Assembly: GCA_038248655.1 (NCBI GenBank)
Contig: JBBRXG010000002.1
Span: 1-64,000, forward strand
DNA length: 64,000 nucleotides
From: DATBLE01 sp038248655
GTDB taxonomy: Bacteria; Actinomycetota; Thermoleophilia; Gaiellales; Gaiellaceae
Direction: 5' to 3'
The position numbers and the translations under genes were made by a program. This document shows positions 1-9,064 of this stretch, piece after piece (the first letter of the stretch is position 1; each line of letters starts with the position of its first letter). The notes under the pieces are model-generated. The model was given only the letters and a program-made list of their open reading frames with translations. It made no database searches and had not been told where the DNA came from.

Positions 1-1638
1 CTTCTGGAAGAAGTGGCCGCCCTCGATCCCGTCGGGATAGCGCTTCATCGTGAAGGGCCGGTCCCGGAGGTGAGGCAGGAGCACGGGGGAGACGGCCCGG
101 TAGTAGGCGAGCAGGTCGCCCTTCGTGATCCCCTCGGCGGGCCAGAAGACCTTGTCGAGATTCGAGAGCTGGAGCACGCGCTTGCCGACACGGATCTCTG
201 CCGGCATCGGCTCCTCGCGGCGCACGTCGCGCTCCGGCTTGTCGTCGCGCAACCCCTGGAACGACGGCGCTCGCAGCCGGCCGTCGTGCGTCCACTCGAC
301 GAACTCGACCTCGCAAAGGAGCTCCGGCCGGACCCAGACGACGTCGCCCTTCCGCACCTTCGGCATTCTCGGGACGACCGCGAACGGTGAGTCGGCCTGC
401 TCGAGCGGCCCCAGGCGCGCGAGGAGCTCGTCGATCACCGCGTCGCCGAACCCGGTGCCGACATTCCCGACGTAGGCGAGCTCACGTCCGCGCCAGACCC
501 CGAGGACGAGCGATCCGAAGCGCCCCGAGCGGCGACCCTGGCCCTGCGTGTAGCCGGCGATCACGAACTCCTGCCGGCCGTGCGTCTTGATCTTCAGCCA
601 GTCGCGGCCGCGCCTGCCCTGCCTGTACGGGGAATCGGCCCGCTTCGCGACGATTCCCTCGAGCCCCTGGGCCTTCGCGGCCGCAGACAGCGCCGCACCG
701 TCCTCGAACGCCTCGGACAGGCGAACCGTCCGGTTGCGCCGGTCGAGCAGCGACTCGAGCCGCGCCCGGCGCTCCGTCAACGGAAGATCGGTCAGCGGGT
801 TGCCGTCGATCTCGAGCACGTCGAAGGCCTCGTAGACGATCGGCGTCCCCGGCTCGGCCCGCTGCATGGCCGAGAAACTCGGGCGGCCGTCCTCGTCGAG
901 CGCGCAGACCTCGCCGTCGAGGACGCAGTCGGGCGTCTTCAGGGCCCGGACGACCTGCTTCGCGACCTCCGCGAAGCGCTCCGTCAGGTCGTTGCCGTTC
1001 CTGCTCACGAGCCGTGTCTCGCCTCCCCTGACGTAGGCGAGCGCCCGGTAACCGTCCCACTTCACCTCGAACAGCCAGCCGGGGCCGTGCGGGACGTCCT
1101 CCGCGAGCGTGGCCAGCATCGGGTCGTAGCTCCCCTGCGTCCGCCCCTCGCCCTCGTCGCCGCGCTTGCGGACGATGAGCCAGTTCCTCGCGTCGCCGTC
1201 CAGCCTCGCCGGAACGAGCGCCCAGAGCCCCCGAAGCCGCTCGCCGGCCAGGCGGACGGTGAGCCCGCCGTCCTTCTTCTCCTCGACCAGCTCGTACGTC
1301 CCGCGGTCCCAGATCTCGACGATGCCGGCGCCGTACTGGCCCTTCGGAATCTCGCCCTCGAACGTCGCGTAGTCGAGCGGGTGATCCTCCACGTGCACCG
1401 CGAGCGCGCGCTGGCCGATCTCGAACGGAACGCCCTTCGGCACGGCCCAGCTGGCGAGCGCACCGCCGCGCTCCAGCCGGAGGTCGTAGTGCAGCCGCCG
1501 CGCGTCGTGGCGTTGAACGACGAAGATCGGTGCCCGGCCACGCTTGCCCGCGCCGAACGGCTCCGGCGTCCGCTTCGGGTCGCGCTTGCGGCGGTAGTCG
1601 GCGAGATCTCCGCGGGTCACGCCGGAAGTCTTCCGCAT
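1..1638 (-). CDS. ligD: ATP-dependent DNA ligase LigD, 3' end cut by the window edge
   Basis: Multidomain ligase of bacterial non-homologous end joining. The 546 visible codons read in the order phosphoesterase, ligase, start of polymerase. The phosphoesterase domain (about residues 30-155) shows QRHDARRLHYDLRLE and VEDHPLDYATFEG. The ligase domain (about 180-460) has the nucleotidyl lysine K193 in EVKWDGYR, then EGIVAKR near 327 and WLKIK near 347. From about residue 470 the primase/polymerase domain begins (KRYPDGIEGGHFFQK at the edge). The ATG at 1638 is preceded by GGAGGTGAG. It lies 153 bp downstream of accA on the same strand. No ku gene is visible. The domain order is clear; only the polymerase C-terminus is missing. 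Confidence 0.93.
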   Translation of the reverse strand, partial: MRKTSGVTRGDLADYRRKRDPKRTPEPFGAGKRGRAPIFVVQRHDARRLHYDLRLERGGALASWAVPKGVPFEIGQRALAVHVEDHPLDYATFEGEIPKGQYGAGIVEIWDRGTYELVEEKKDGGLTVRLAGERLRGLWALVPARLDGDARNWLIVRKRGDEGEGRTQGSYDPMLATLAEDVPHGPGWLFEVKWDGYRALAYVRGGETRLVSRNGNDLTERFAEVAKQVVRALKTPDCVLDGEVCALDEDGRPSFSAMQRAEPGTPIVYEAFDVLEIDGNPLTDLPLTERRARLESLLDRRNRTVRLSEAFEDGAALSAAAKAQGLEGIVAKRADSPYRQGRRGRDWLKIKTHGRQEFVIAGYTQGQGRRSGRFGSLVLGVWRGRELAYVGNVGTGFGDAVIDELLARLGPLEQADSPFAVVPRMPKVRKGDVVWVRPELLCEVEFVEWTHDGRLRAPSFQGLRDDKPERDVRREEPMPAEIRVGKRVLQLSNLDKVFWPAEGITKGDLLAYYRAVSPVLLPHLRDRPFTMKRYPDGIEGGHFFQK

Positions 1639-1791
1639 GGCGGGGTCGAGCTCACCTCCGTCCGGCCGCTCACCGCGGACACGACGGCCCGGATCGGGTG
1701 TCGGAATGGCGTCGAAACGGTGGAAAAACCTGGCTTCGAACCGGGGAAAAGCCTGTGGAGAGTGTGGAATCTCCCCGCAAAAACGGGATCG

Positions 1792-2724
1792 TTACGCGAA
1801 GACGCCCATGTCGCGGAACTTTGCGCGCCGTGCACGCACGAGCTCGGTACCGGCGGTGCCCTCGAGCGAATCGAGCGCCTCGCGCAGGGACTCCTGGAGC
1901 AGCCTCGCCGCCTCCTTCCAGTCGTTCTGGGCCCCTCCGGCCGGTTCCGGCACGATCGCGTCGATCACGCCCAGCTCCAGACAGTGCGTCGCGTCCGGCT
2001 TGAAGGCGGCCGCAGCCTTGCGGGCCTCGCCCGCGTCACGCCAGAGGATCGCCGCGCACCCCTCGGGCGAGATCACGGAGTAGATCGCGTTCTCCTGCAT
2101 CAGCACGCGGTCCGCGAGCGCGATCGCGATCGCGCCGCCCGAGCCCCCTTCGCCGATCACGCACGCGATCGTCGGTACACGCAGCCTGGCCATCAACGCC
2201 TGCGACCGGGCGATCGCCCCGCCCTGGCCGTGCTGCTCGGCCGCCACCCCCGGGTAGGCACCGGGTGTGTCGACGAGGCTGATCAGGGGGAAGCGATGGC
2301 GGTCGGCCAGCTCCATCGCCCGCATCGCCTTCCGGTAGCCCTCCGGGTATGGCATCCCGAACTGCCGCTTCGTCCGCTCCTGGATGTCGCGCCCCTTCTG
2401 CTGGCCGATCAGCACGACCGTTCGCCCCGTGAGGCTCCCGAGGCCGGCGACCATCGCGCCGTCGTCGGCGCGGCCCCGGTCGCCGTGCAGCTCGACCCAG
2501 TCGGTCAGGATCCGATCGACGTAGTCGAGCGTGTACGGGCGGTTCGTGTGACGTGCGAGCTCGACCGAGCGCCAGATCTCCTCGCCCGTCGGCTCCGCCT
2601 CCAGGCGGTCGAGCTGCTTCTGGAGCCGTTCGAGCTCGCCGGAGAGCTTCGCCCCACTGAGCAGGGACAGGTTCCGGAGCCCGCTCAGACGCTCGCGGAG
2701 CCTGCGCTCGGCCTCACCCGGCAT
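1792..2724 (-). CDS. accA: acetyl-CoA carboxylase carboxyltransferase subunit alpha
   Basis: With AccD this forms the carboxyltransferase that moves CO2 from biotin to acetyl-CoA, making malonyl-CoA for fatty acid synthesis. The 310-residue product carries DTPGAYPGVAAEQHGQG and GEGGSGGAIAIALADRV, the oxyanion and CoA-binding segments of AccA. An N-terminal helix about residues 5-40 is typical. I chose the ATG at 2724 because it overlaps the accD stop by 11 nt (coupled translation). A longer reading from 2769 would add 15 residues without family resemblance. Length matches AccA proteins. Confidence 0.95.
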   Translation of the reverse strand: MPGEAERRLRERLSGLRNLSLLSGAKLSGELERLQKQLDRLEAEPTGEEIWRSVELARHTNRPYTLDYVDRILTDWVELHGDRGRADDGAMVAGLGSLTGRTVVLIGQQKGRDIQERTKRQFGMPYPEGYRKAMRAMELADRHRFPLISLVDTPGAYPGVAAEQHGQGGAIARSQALMARLRVPTIACVIGEGGSGGAIAIALADRVLMQENAIYSVISPEGCAAILWRDAGEARKAAAAFKPDATHCLELGVIDAIVPEPAGGAQNDWKEAARLLQESLREALDSLEGTAGTELVRARRAKFRDMGVFA

Positions 2725-3562
2725 GGCCGAAGAGGCGAAGCAAGCGACCGAGGAGGGGGCGCAGCTCACGCCGGGCGACGATCGAGTCGAGATGGCCGAA
2801 GCGCAGGTTCGACTCGGCGAGACCGAAGTCGTCGGGCAGCTTCTCGCGCGTCGTCTGCTGGACGACCCGCGGGCCGGTGAACGAGATCAGCGCACCCGGC
2901 TCGGCGAGCGTGACGTCGCCGAGGCTCGCGAAGCTCGCCAGCACTCCCGCGGTCGTCGGGTGCGCAAGGACGTTGATCAGGGCGACGCGCGCGTCGCGGA
3001 GATCCTCCACCGCGCACACGGTCTTCGGCAGCTGCATCAGGGACAGGATCCCCTCCTGCATCCGGGCGCCGCCCGATGCGGTCACGGAGACGAGCGGCAC
3101 CTGCCGCTCGGCCGCCCGCTCGCAGGCACGGACGAACTTCTCGCCGACGACGCTCCCCATCGAGCCGCCCATGAACCCGAAGTCCATCACCGAGAGCTGG
3201 CAGGCCTCGCCCTCGATCTCGGATCGGCCGGTCATGATCGCGTCGCCCTCGCCCGTCGTCAGCTCGGCCTCCGCGAGCCGCTCGGCGTACGGCCGCAGAT
3301 CGAAGAAGGCGAGCGGATCGGTCGAGCGCAGGTCGGCATCCTCCTCGGCGAACGAGTCCCGGTCGGCGAGCTGCTCGATCCGCTGGCTCGCACTGAGCGG
3401 GAAGTGGTGACCGCATTGGGGACAGACGCCGAGGTGACGATCGAGCTCCTCGTCTCGGTAGTGCGACCCGCACGACGGACAGGTGTTCGGGTGCTTTCGC
3501 CCCTCTGCGGGCTCGGGACCCCCCTTGTGCTCGATCGACACGTCGATGCGGGGCTGAGCCAT
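2714..3562 (-). CDS. accD: acetyl-CoA carboxylase carboxyltransferase subunit beta
   Basis: Partner of AccA. The 282-residue protein begins with a four-cysteine zinc ribbon (C28, C31, C47, C50) and continues with the crotonase-like carboxyltransferase fold, including the segment SGGARMQEG. The start is ATG 3562, eight bases after a TAAGAT hexamer at 3571-3576; an upstream GTG at 3583 would lie before that hexamer. The gene is 37 bp downstream of the arginase-like gene and overlaps accA. biotin carboxylase (accC) and biotin carrier (accB) genes are not in this window. Confidence 0.95.
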   Translation of the reverse strand: MAQPRIDVSIEHKGGPEPAEGRKHPNTCPSCGSHYRDEELDRHLGVCPQCGHHFPLSASQRIEQLADRDSFAEEDADLRSTDPLAFFDLRPYAERLAEAELTTGEGDAIMTGRSEIEGEACQLSVMDFGFMGGSMGSVVGEKFVRACERAAERQVPLVSVTASGGARMQEGILSLMQLPKTVCAVEDLRDARVALINVLAHPTTAGVLASFASLGDVTLAEPGALISFTGPRVVQQTTREKLPDDFGLAESNLRFGHLDSIVARRELRPLLGRLLRLFGHAG

Positions 3563-3570
3563 GGCTCCGG

Positions 3571-3576
3571 ATCTTA
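3571..3576 (-). promoter_or_regulatory. -10-like hexamer immediately before accD
   Basis: The minus strand reads TAAGAT, then 8 nt, then ATG of accD. This fits a -10 element of a transcript starting at or very near the AUG. I see no convincing -35. Confidence 0.4.
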
Positions 3577-3599
3577 GACCCACGGTCCCGGGCGGCGGG

Positions 3600-4376
3600 T
3601 CACAGGCCGAGCGCGGCGCACAGGCGCGTCGCCGGGACGAGATTCGCCGGATCGAGGAGGAATCCGGTCAGACCGGCGCCGGCCACGGTCGAGGTGCCGG
3701 CGACTGCGCGGAGTGCGTCCTCGGCCTCGGCGAGCGGGATCCCACCGGCAACCGGCATGAACGCGGCGACCTCGGACGGGTCGAGACCGTCCGCGTCGAT
3801 CGCGACGTACACGCCGTCCGCGTCGGCGAGCGCCCGCTCGACCGCCCGCCCGCCGGTGTGCAGACCGCTGGCCCGGATGAACGCCCGCTCGGGAGGGTCG
3901 AGATCCCGGGCGCCGACGAGGGCGACGTCGTCGGCCTCCACGGCGCCAGAGTCGAGGATCTGGCGCAACGGCATCCCCCACTCGTTCCCCGACGGGGAGC
4001 TCTCGGGCGTGTTCAGGTCGCCGTGCGCGTCCACCCAGACGACGGCGAGCCGGCGATACCGCGCCGCGAGGCCCTCGACGGCGCCGACGTGCGAGCAGCA
4101 GCAGCCCCCGAGCACGAGCGGGCGCTCCGGAAGCTCGGAGGCGAGCACGAGCGACTGCTCTCCGAGCGAGTCCTCGGCAACGACCGCCGTCTCGGGATAC
4201 GGAAGCTCGAGCGCGGCGGCGGCGGCCATCGTCTCGCCGTCCTCCCCCCAGGCGCGCGGGACGCGGACGAGACCGGCGGCGAACTCACGCCCGCAGGCAT
4301 GGCACTGGTAGTCGGGCCCGAGCGCGACCGCCGTGAAGGTCTTGCAGTCAGGGCACTTCGCGCGCAGGCGCGACAC
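3600..4376 (-). CDS. arginase/agmatinase-family hydrolase with N-terminal zinc ribbon
   Basis: A 258-residue ureohydrolase-fold protein. The N-terminus has CPDC (C8, C11) and CHAC (C25, C28), a small zinc ribbon not usual in arginases. The metallohydrolase part keeps likely Mn ligands H96 (in GGCCCSHVG), D116, H118 and D120 (DAHGDLN), D194 and D196 (IDADGLDP). The usual GGDHS motif is altered to GGCCCSH. The family cleaves guanidino or formimino groups; the substrate here cannot be told. GTG start 9 nt after the GNAT stop suggests co-transcription with it. Confidence 0.75.
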   Translation of the reverse strand: MSRLRAKCPDCKTFTAVALGPDYQCHACGREFAAGLVRVPRAWGEDGETMAAAAALELPYPETAVVAEDSLGEQSLVLASELPERPLVLGGCCCSHVGAVEGLAARYRRLAVVWVDAHGDLNTPESSPSGNEWGMPLRQILDSGAVEADDVALVGARDLDPPERAFIRASGLHTGGRAVERALADADGVYVAIDADGLDPSEVAAFMPVAGGIPLAEAEDALRAVAGTSTVAGAGLTGFLLDPANLVPATRLCAALGL

Positions 4377-4385
4377 CTCTGAAGG

Positions 4386-5294
4386 CTACACGCGCTTCTC
4401 GTAGACGTCGGCCTGCCAGGCGACACGCATTCCGACGCTCTCGTAGAGGTGGGTCGCGCCCGTCTCGTTGCCGGCGTCGACCGCGAGCCCGATCCGCCGC
4501 TCGCCACGGCGGTACAGCTCCCCGAAGGCGATCAGGAGCAGGGCACGCCCGAGACCGCGCCCGCGCCAGGCCGCACGCGTGCCGAGCGAGCCGATCCAAC
4601 CCATCCCGAACCGGACCGCGTTGACCGCGGCCGCCACGACCTCGCCGCCGGAGCGTACGAGGTAGGCGAGCGACGGATCCCACCACTCCTGTCCGAACAT
4701 CGTCGTCTGCCAGTGCTCGAGGTCGCGCGGCTCGTGGCCCCAGTGGTCGGCGAAGGCCTCCTCGAGCGCCGCGTGCAGCACCCGCTCCTCACCGGGCTGG
4801 AAGACCGACACGGCGAACCCCTCCGGCCAGACGGGCGCCGGGGGCGGCGCGTCGAGGTCGGTCAGCATCCGGTAGAAGTGACGTACGGGGGCGAAGCCGC
4901 GAGACTCGGCGAGGTGCCTGGCGGCGGCGTCGGCGGCGAGCCCGGCGGTCTGCAGGGTCGGCCGCCCGCGACGCCACGCCTCTGCCTCCGCCCAGTCGAG
5001 CAGCGCCGATCCCAGTCCGCGTCCCCGCCGCTCCGGATGGACGCAGGCGTCGAGCTCGAGCGCATCCGCGCGGCGCGAGTACAGGGTGGCGCAGGCGACG
5101 AGGCCGCCGGCCGGCTCGAGCAGGAGAAGCGAGTCTCGCTCGAGGTCGAGCCGTGACCACCAACCGCTGACGTCGGCGGCGCTCGTGGTGTCCGGCTCCT
5201 CGAGGAACGCGCGCTCGAAGACGTTCATCAGCTCGGCGATGGCGGCCGCGTCGTCAGGGCGGGCCGGCCGCGCGGCATGCCCCGCGAGGGTCAC
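4386..5294 (-). CDS. tandem GNAT-domain N-acetyltransferase
   Basis: A 302-residue protein with two GNAT repeats. The first (about 5-145) has the acetyl-CoA-binding signature HPERRGRGLGSALL. The second (about 160-300) has RAAWRGRGLGRALL and ends in a YESVGMR-type strand. Duplicated GNATs include mycothiol synthase MshD, but I see nothing that fixes the substrate. The GTG start overlaps the HAD stop in GTGA, and the gene is 9 nt ahead of the arginase-like gene, so these three probably form one translation-coupled unit. Confidence 0.8.
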   Translation of the reverse strand: MTLAGHAARPARPDDAAAIAELMNVFERAFLEEPDTTSAADVSGWWSRLDLERDSLLLLEPAGGLVACATLYSRRADALELDACVHPERRGRGLGSALLDWAEAEAWRRGRPTLQTAGLAADAAARHLAESRGFAPVRHFYRMLTDLDAPPPAPVWPEGFAVSVFQPGEERVLHAALEEAFADHWGHEPRDLEHWQTTMFGQEWWDPSLAYLVRSGGEVVAAAVNAVRFGMGWIGSLGTRAAWRGRGLGRALLLIAFGELYRRGERRIGLAVDAGNETGATHLYESVGMRVAWQADVYEKRV

Positions 5295-5995
5295 GCGGGG
5301 ACGAGCTCGTCGAGCACGTCGGCCAGCGGCGCCAGGTCGGCGATCTCCCGGGTCGGCTCGGGGCCAGGGCTGGAAGCGCCGACGGCGGGGCTGGGGCTGG
5401 AAGCGCCGAGGCGGTTCACCCAGACCGACCGTAGGCCGAGCTCGTTCGCCGGAACGATGTCGTGGAAGAGGCTCGCGGCGACGTGGACGTGCCGGTCACG
5501 GTCCGCACGCGTGCGCGCGAAGAACTCCGACCAGTGGCGGTGGCCCGGCTTGTACGACCCGATCTCGGAGGCGACGATCGTCTCGTCGAACGGCACGCCG
5601 ATCCGCGCCTTCGAGGCAGCGATGAGGTCGCGGTCGGTGTTGGAGAGGATCGCGAGCCGCCAGCCACGCGCCCGGGCCGCCCCGAGGGCGGCGGGCACCT
5701 CGGGAAACGGCCGCCAGGAAGGAAGCGACCGGGCGAGCGCGTCGTCCTCGCCCTCGGGCAGATCGAGGCTCTCGGCCTCGGCGAGCCGCTCGAGCGCGAG
5801 CGTCAGCACCGTTCGGTACGTCCGCTCCGGGTCCTCCGCTTGCACCTCCGGCTCGAGCTCGTGGTAGCGCACGAGCAGCCGGTCGGCCGCGTCCTCGCCG
5901 AAGAGCCGCGCCAGCTCGGCGCGAATCCCCCCGTTCCAGTCGATCAGCGTGCCGTAGCAGTCGACCGTCGCCCACCTTGACGCGGGGGAACCCAT
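5291..5995 (-). CDS. HAD-superfamily hydrolase, haloacid dehalogenase type II-like
   Basis: 234 residues. Motif I is VDCYGTLIDWNGG with the nucleophile Asp near residue 11, motif II is the SNTD segment, and a Lys-containing SYKPGH follows. This matches the 2-haloacid dehalogenase-like branch; many members are phosphatases, so the substrate is open. The ATG chosen (5995) lies in the 3-nt loop of a 12-bp inverted repeat at 5981-6007; a GTG at 6022 is an alternative start upstream of the repeat. fabF ends 75 bp upstream. Confidence 0.8.
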   Translation of the reverse strand: MGSPASRWATVDCYGTLIDWNGGIRAELARLFGEDAADRLLVRYHELEPEVQAEDPERTYRTVLTLALERLAEAESLDLPEGEDDALARSLPSWRPFPEVPAALGAARARGWRLAILSNTDRDLIAASKARIGVPFDETIVASEIGSYKPGHRHWSEFFARTRADRDRHVHVAASLFHDIVPANELGLRSVWVNRLGASSPSPAVGASSPGPEPTREIADLAPLADVLDELVPA

Positions 5996-6007
5996 GGTTC
6001 CCCCGCG
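5981..6007. repeat. 12-bp perfect inverted repeat (copy 1 of dispersed palindrome)
   Basis: Left arm CGCGGGGGAACC, loop CAT, right arm GGTTCCCCCGCG, followed by CCCCCTCCTT within about 10 nt. A near-identical element occurs at 29361-29385 with the same flank. The HAD start codon is the loop read on the minus strand, so the fold could hide that start. Confidence 0.75.
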
Positions 6008-6070
6008 AGCCCCCTCCTTCACGGTTGCGACCGCCCGATGGTGCGGGGGCTCCCGCCGGGCACAGCCCGG

Positions 6071-7318
6071 CTAGCCCTGGTATCTCGTCAGCACGATCGA
6101 CGAGTTGTGGCCGCCGAAGCCGAACGAGTTCGAGAGCGCGACGTCGATCTGGGCCGGGCGAGCCTCGTTCGGGATGTAGTCGAGGTCGCACTCCGGGTCC
6201 TCGACCTCGTAGTTGATCGTCGGCGGGAGCATCCCGCGGTCGATCGCGAGCGTCGTGAAGATCGCCTCGACCGCGCCGGCGCCGCCGAGGCAGTGCCCGG
6301 TCGAGCCCTTCGTCGAGGAGATCGGCGTCCTGCGTGCATTCTCGTCGCCGAGCGCCAGCTTCATCACGCGCGTCTCGGCGGCGTCCCCCAGCGGTGTCGA
6401 GGTGCCGTGGGCGTTGACGTACCCGACCTCGGAGGCGTCGATGCCCGCGTCGGCGAGCGCCATCCTCATCGCCCGTGCCGGGTTCTCGCCCGTCGGATCG
6501 GGCTCGGTGATGTGCTGGGCGTCCGAGGAGACGCCGTAGCCGGCCAGCTCGCCATAGATCCTCGCGCCGCGCGCTTTCGCCCGCTCGAGCTCCTCGAGCA
6601 CGAGCACGGCCCCCGCCTCGCCCATCACGAACCCGTCCCGCTCGAGGTCGAAGGGTCGACTGGCCCGCTTCGGATCGTCGTTCCGCCGTGAGAGCGCCCG
6701 CATCGCGCCGAAGCCGGCGATGCCGACCTCGGTCACGGGCGCCTCGGTGCCGCCGCAGAACATCACGTCGGCGCGGCCGAGCCGGATCGCGTCCGCGCCC
6801 TCGCCGATCGCCATGTTCGAGGCCGCGCAGGCCGTGCATTGCGCGCTCAGCGGCCCTCGCGTGCCGAGCTCGATCGAGACCCAGCCGGCCCCGAGGTTCG
6901 GGATGATCGCCGGGATCGAGAACGGGTTGACGCGGTCGGGGCCCTTGTCGCGAAGCTGCGTGTGGCAGTCCTGGAACGACCGGAGGCCGCCGATCCCGGT
7001 CGCGATCGACGCGCCGATGCGGTCGGCCTCCTTCGAGATGTCGATTCCACAGTCCTCCTCGGCCTGCCGGGCCGCTGCGACGACCATCTGGGCGAACCGG
7101 TCCATCCGCCGCGCGGTCTTGTACTCGATCCAGTTCGTCGGGTCGAAGTCCTTCAGCTCGCAGGCGAAGCCGGCGAAGTAGCCGGTCGGATCGAACTGCG
7201 TGATCGGGGCGGCGCCGGACTGACCCGAGACGAGGTTCTGCCACGACGTCTCCACGTCGTTTCCCAGGGGCGTCACCGCCCCGAGGCCCGTGATCACCAC
7301 TCTGCGACGCCCGGCCAT
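6071..7318 (-). CDS. fabF: beta-ketoacyl-ACP synthase II
   Basis: Elongating condensing enzyme of type II fatty acid synthesis. 415 residues with catalytic Cys C164 in QCTACAAS, first His in NAHGTSTPLGD, second in STGHCLGGAG. Thiolase-fold halves and length fit FabF. The ATG at 7318 follows GGGAGGGAA, a good ribosome binding site; the longer reading from 7390 adds 24 unrelated residues. It follows fabG by 91 bp, the place where acpP often sits, but no acyl carrier protein ORF fits there. Confidence 0.95.
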   Translation of the reverse strand: MAGRRRVVITGLGAVTPLGNDVETSWQNLVSGQSGAAPITQFDPTGYFAGFACELKDFDPTNWIEYKTARRMDRFAQMVVAAARQAEEDCGIDISKEADRIGASIATGIGGLRSFQDCHTQLRDKGPDRVNPFSIPAIIPNLGAGWVSIELGTRGPLSAQCTACAASNMAIGEGADAIRLGRADVMFCGGTEAPVTEVGIAGFGAMRALSRRNDDPKRASRPFDLERDGFVMGEAGAVLVLEELERAKARGARIYGELAGYGVSSDAQHITEPDPTGENPARAMRMALADAGIDASEVGYVNAHGTSTPLGDAAETRVMKLALGDENARRTPISSTKGSTGHCLGGAGAVEAIFTTLAIDRGMLPPTINYEVEDPECDLDYIPNEARPAQIDVALSNSFGFGGHNSSIVLTRYQG

Positions 7319-7409
7319 TTCCCTCCCGTTGGTCGGGAACTGGTTAGACGACCTGATCTCGTCGTGCTCGTTCACATCTCTCCTGACCATTCTGCGCAGC
7401 AGAATGGCG

Positions 7410-8141
7410 TCACATTCCCAGCCCTCCGTCGACGAGCAGAACCTCTCCGGTCACGAACGAGGCCTCGTCGGAGCAGAGGAAGCGTACCGCCCGGGCGACG
7501 TCCCCCGGCGTGCCGAGTCGGGCCAGCGGCGTGCTCGCGAGGATCGCCTGCTGGACCTCATCGGGGAGAACGTCTGTGAGCGCCGTCTCGATGTACCCCG
7601 GCGCGACCGCGTTCGCCCGCACCCCGCGGGACGCCAGCTCGCGGGCGAGCGACTTCGTGAAGCCGATGATCGCCGCCTTCGACGCGGCGTAGTTCGTCTG
7701 GCCGGGATTGCCGTGGATGCCGACGACGCTGGTCAGGTTCACGATCGAGCCGGAGCGCCGCCGCATCATCCCGCGCGCGACCGCCCGGCACGTGTGGAAG
7801 ACGCCGCCGAGATTCGTGTCCAGCACGGTGCGCCAGTCGTCGTCCGTCATCCTCGCGATCAGCCCGTCCCGGGTCAGGCCCGCGTTGTTGACGAGGATGT
7901 CGAGATCACCGGCCTCCGCGACCAGACGCGCCGCCTGCTCGGGATCGGCGACGTCGGCCTGCACGGCCCGCCCGCCGACCTCCTCCGCCACCGCCCGGGC
8001 CTCGTCCACGCCGGTCCGGTAGCCGATGACCACCTCCGCGCCGGCTCGAGCGAGCTCGACCGCGATCGCGCGCCCGATTCCCCGCGAGGCGCCGGTGACG
8101 AGCGCGAGCTTGCCATCGAGCCTGCAGAAGTCGGCTGTCAC
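7410..8141 (-). CDS. fabG: 3-oxoacyl-ACP reductase
   Basis: NADPH-dependent short-chain dehydrogenase reducing 3-oxoacyl-ACP. 243 residues with the TGASRGIG nucleotide loop near residue 17, NNAG near 85, and catalytic S138, Y151 and K155 (NYAASKAA). The GTG at 8141 overlaps the fabD stop (GTGA), so initiation is probably coupled to fabD termination. C-terminal LLVDGGLGM is typical of FabG. Confidence 0.95.
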   Translation of the reverse strand: MTADFCRLDGKLALVTGASRGIGRAIAVELARAGAEVVIGYRTGVDEARAVAEEVGGRAVQADVADPEQAARLVAEAGDLDILVNNAGLTRDGLIARMTDDDWRTVLDTNLGGVFHTCRAVARGMMRRRSGSIVNLTSVVGIHGNPGQTNYAASKAAIIGFTKSLARELASRGVRANAVAPGYIETALTDVLPDEVQQAILASTPLARLGTPGDVARAVRFLCSDEASFVTGEVLLVDGGLGM

Positions 8142-9064
8142 GCGGCGGAGATCGTCTCTTTGATCTTCTCGAGCGAGGTGAGGTCGTTGACCGAGATCGC
8201 CTTCACGCTCCGGTCGATCCGCTTGACCAGGCCGGACAGGACGTTGCCGTGCCCGACCTCGACGAACGTGCGCACGCCGTCTCGGACCAGCTCGGTCGCG
8301 GCCTGCGTGAACCGGACGGGCGCCGTCAGCTGGTCGACCAGGAGCGCGCCCATCCGCTGCGCCTCCTCGAAGCGGGCGGTGACGGTCGACATGAAGGCGG
8401 CCTGGGGCTCGCTGAACTTGACCGCCTCGACGGCCGGACGCAACCGCTCGGCAGCCCGGGCGACGAGAGGCGAGTGGAACGCGCCGGAGACCTTCAACTT
8501 GACCGTCCGCCGGGCGCCGGCCTCCGCCGCGGTCGCACAGCACTCGTCGACGGCGGCGTGCTCCCCGGAGACGACGATCTGGCCCGGGCAGTTGTAGTTC
8601 GCCGGCCAGACTCCGAGGATCTTGCGGCAGATCGCCTCGACGACGTCGTCGTCCAGGCCGAGGATCGCCGCCATCGACCCGGGCCGCTCCTTTGCCGCCT
8701 CCGCCATTGCCAGCCCGCGCTCGCGGACGAGGCCGATCGTCTCCGCGACGCCGATCGACTCGGCGGCGGCCAGCGCGGCGAACTCGCCGACCGAGTGGCC
8801 GATCACGTACGCGGCCTGGATCCCGCGCGCGCGCAGCGCCGCGAGCACGGCCAGGCTCGTCGCGACGAGCGCGGGCTGCTGGACCTCGGTCTCGACCATC
8901 TCGTCGAGCGGGGAGTCGAAGCAGAGTCGCCGCAGGTCGAGCCCGCAGGCGTCGCTTCCCAGGTCGAAGACATCCATCGCCTCCGGCACCGCCTCGGCGA
9001 TGTCGCGTCCCATCCCCTGTCCGAGCGACCCCTGACCGGGGAAGCAGAAGGCGATCTTGGTCAT
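8138..9064 (-). CDS. fabD: malonyl-CoA:ACP transacylase
   Basis: Loads malonyl groups onto acyl carrier protein. 308 residues with FPGQGSLGQGMG at the start and the nucleophile S91 in GHSVGEFAAL. The ATG overlaps the fabH stop in ATGA. Length and motif order match FabD, and the neighbours are fabH and fabG. Confidence 0.95.
   Translation of the reverse strand: MTKIAFCFPGQGSLGQGMGRDIAEAVPEAMDVFDLGSDACGLDLRRLCFDSPLDEMVETEVQQPALVATSLAVLAALRARGIQAAYVIGHSVGEFAALAAAESIGVAETIGLVRERGLAMAEAAKERPGSMAAILGLDDDVVEAICRKILGVWPANYNCPGQIVVSGEHAAVDECCATAAEAGARRTVKLKVSGAFHSPLVARAAERLRPAVEAVKFSEPQAAFMSTVTARFEEAQRMGALLVDQLTAPVRFTQAATELVRDGVRTFVEVGHGNVLSGLVKRIDRSVKAISVNDLTSLEKIKETISAA

Noticed and set aside
1741..1791. 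Small stem near the end of accA as a terminator
   Set aside because: Only 4-5 bp arms and no useful T-run.
580..2880. Long plus-strand ORF of 766 codons opposite accA and ligD
   Set aside because: It is antisense to conserved genes and rich in Arg/Pro/Ala; open only because high GC makes stop codons rare.
4383..4388. TAGCCT as -10 for the arginase-like gene
   Set aside because: Half of it is the GNAT stop codon and the gene is in an operon; could be chance.
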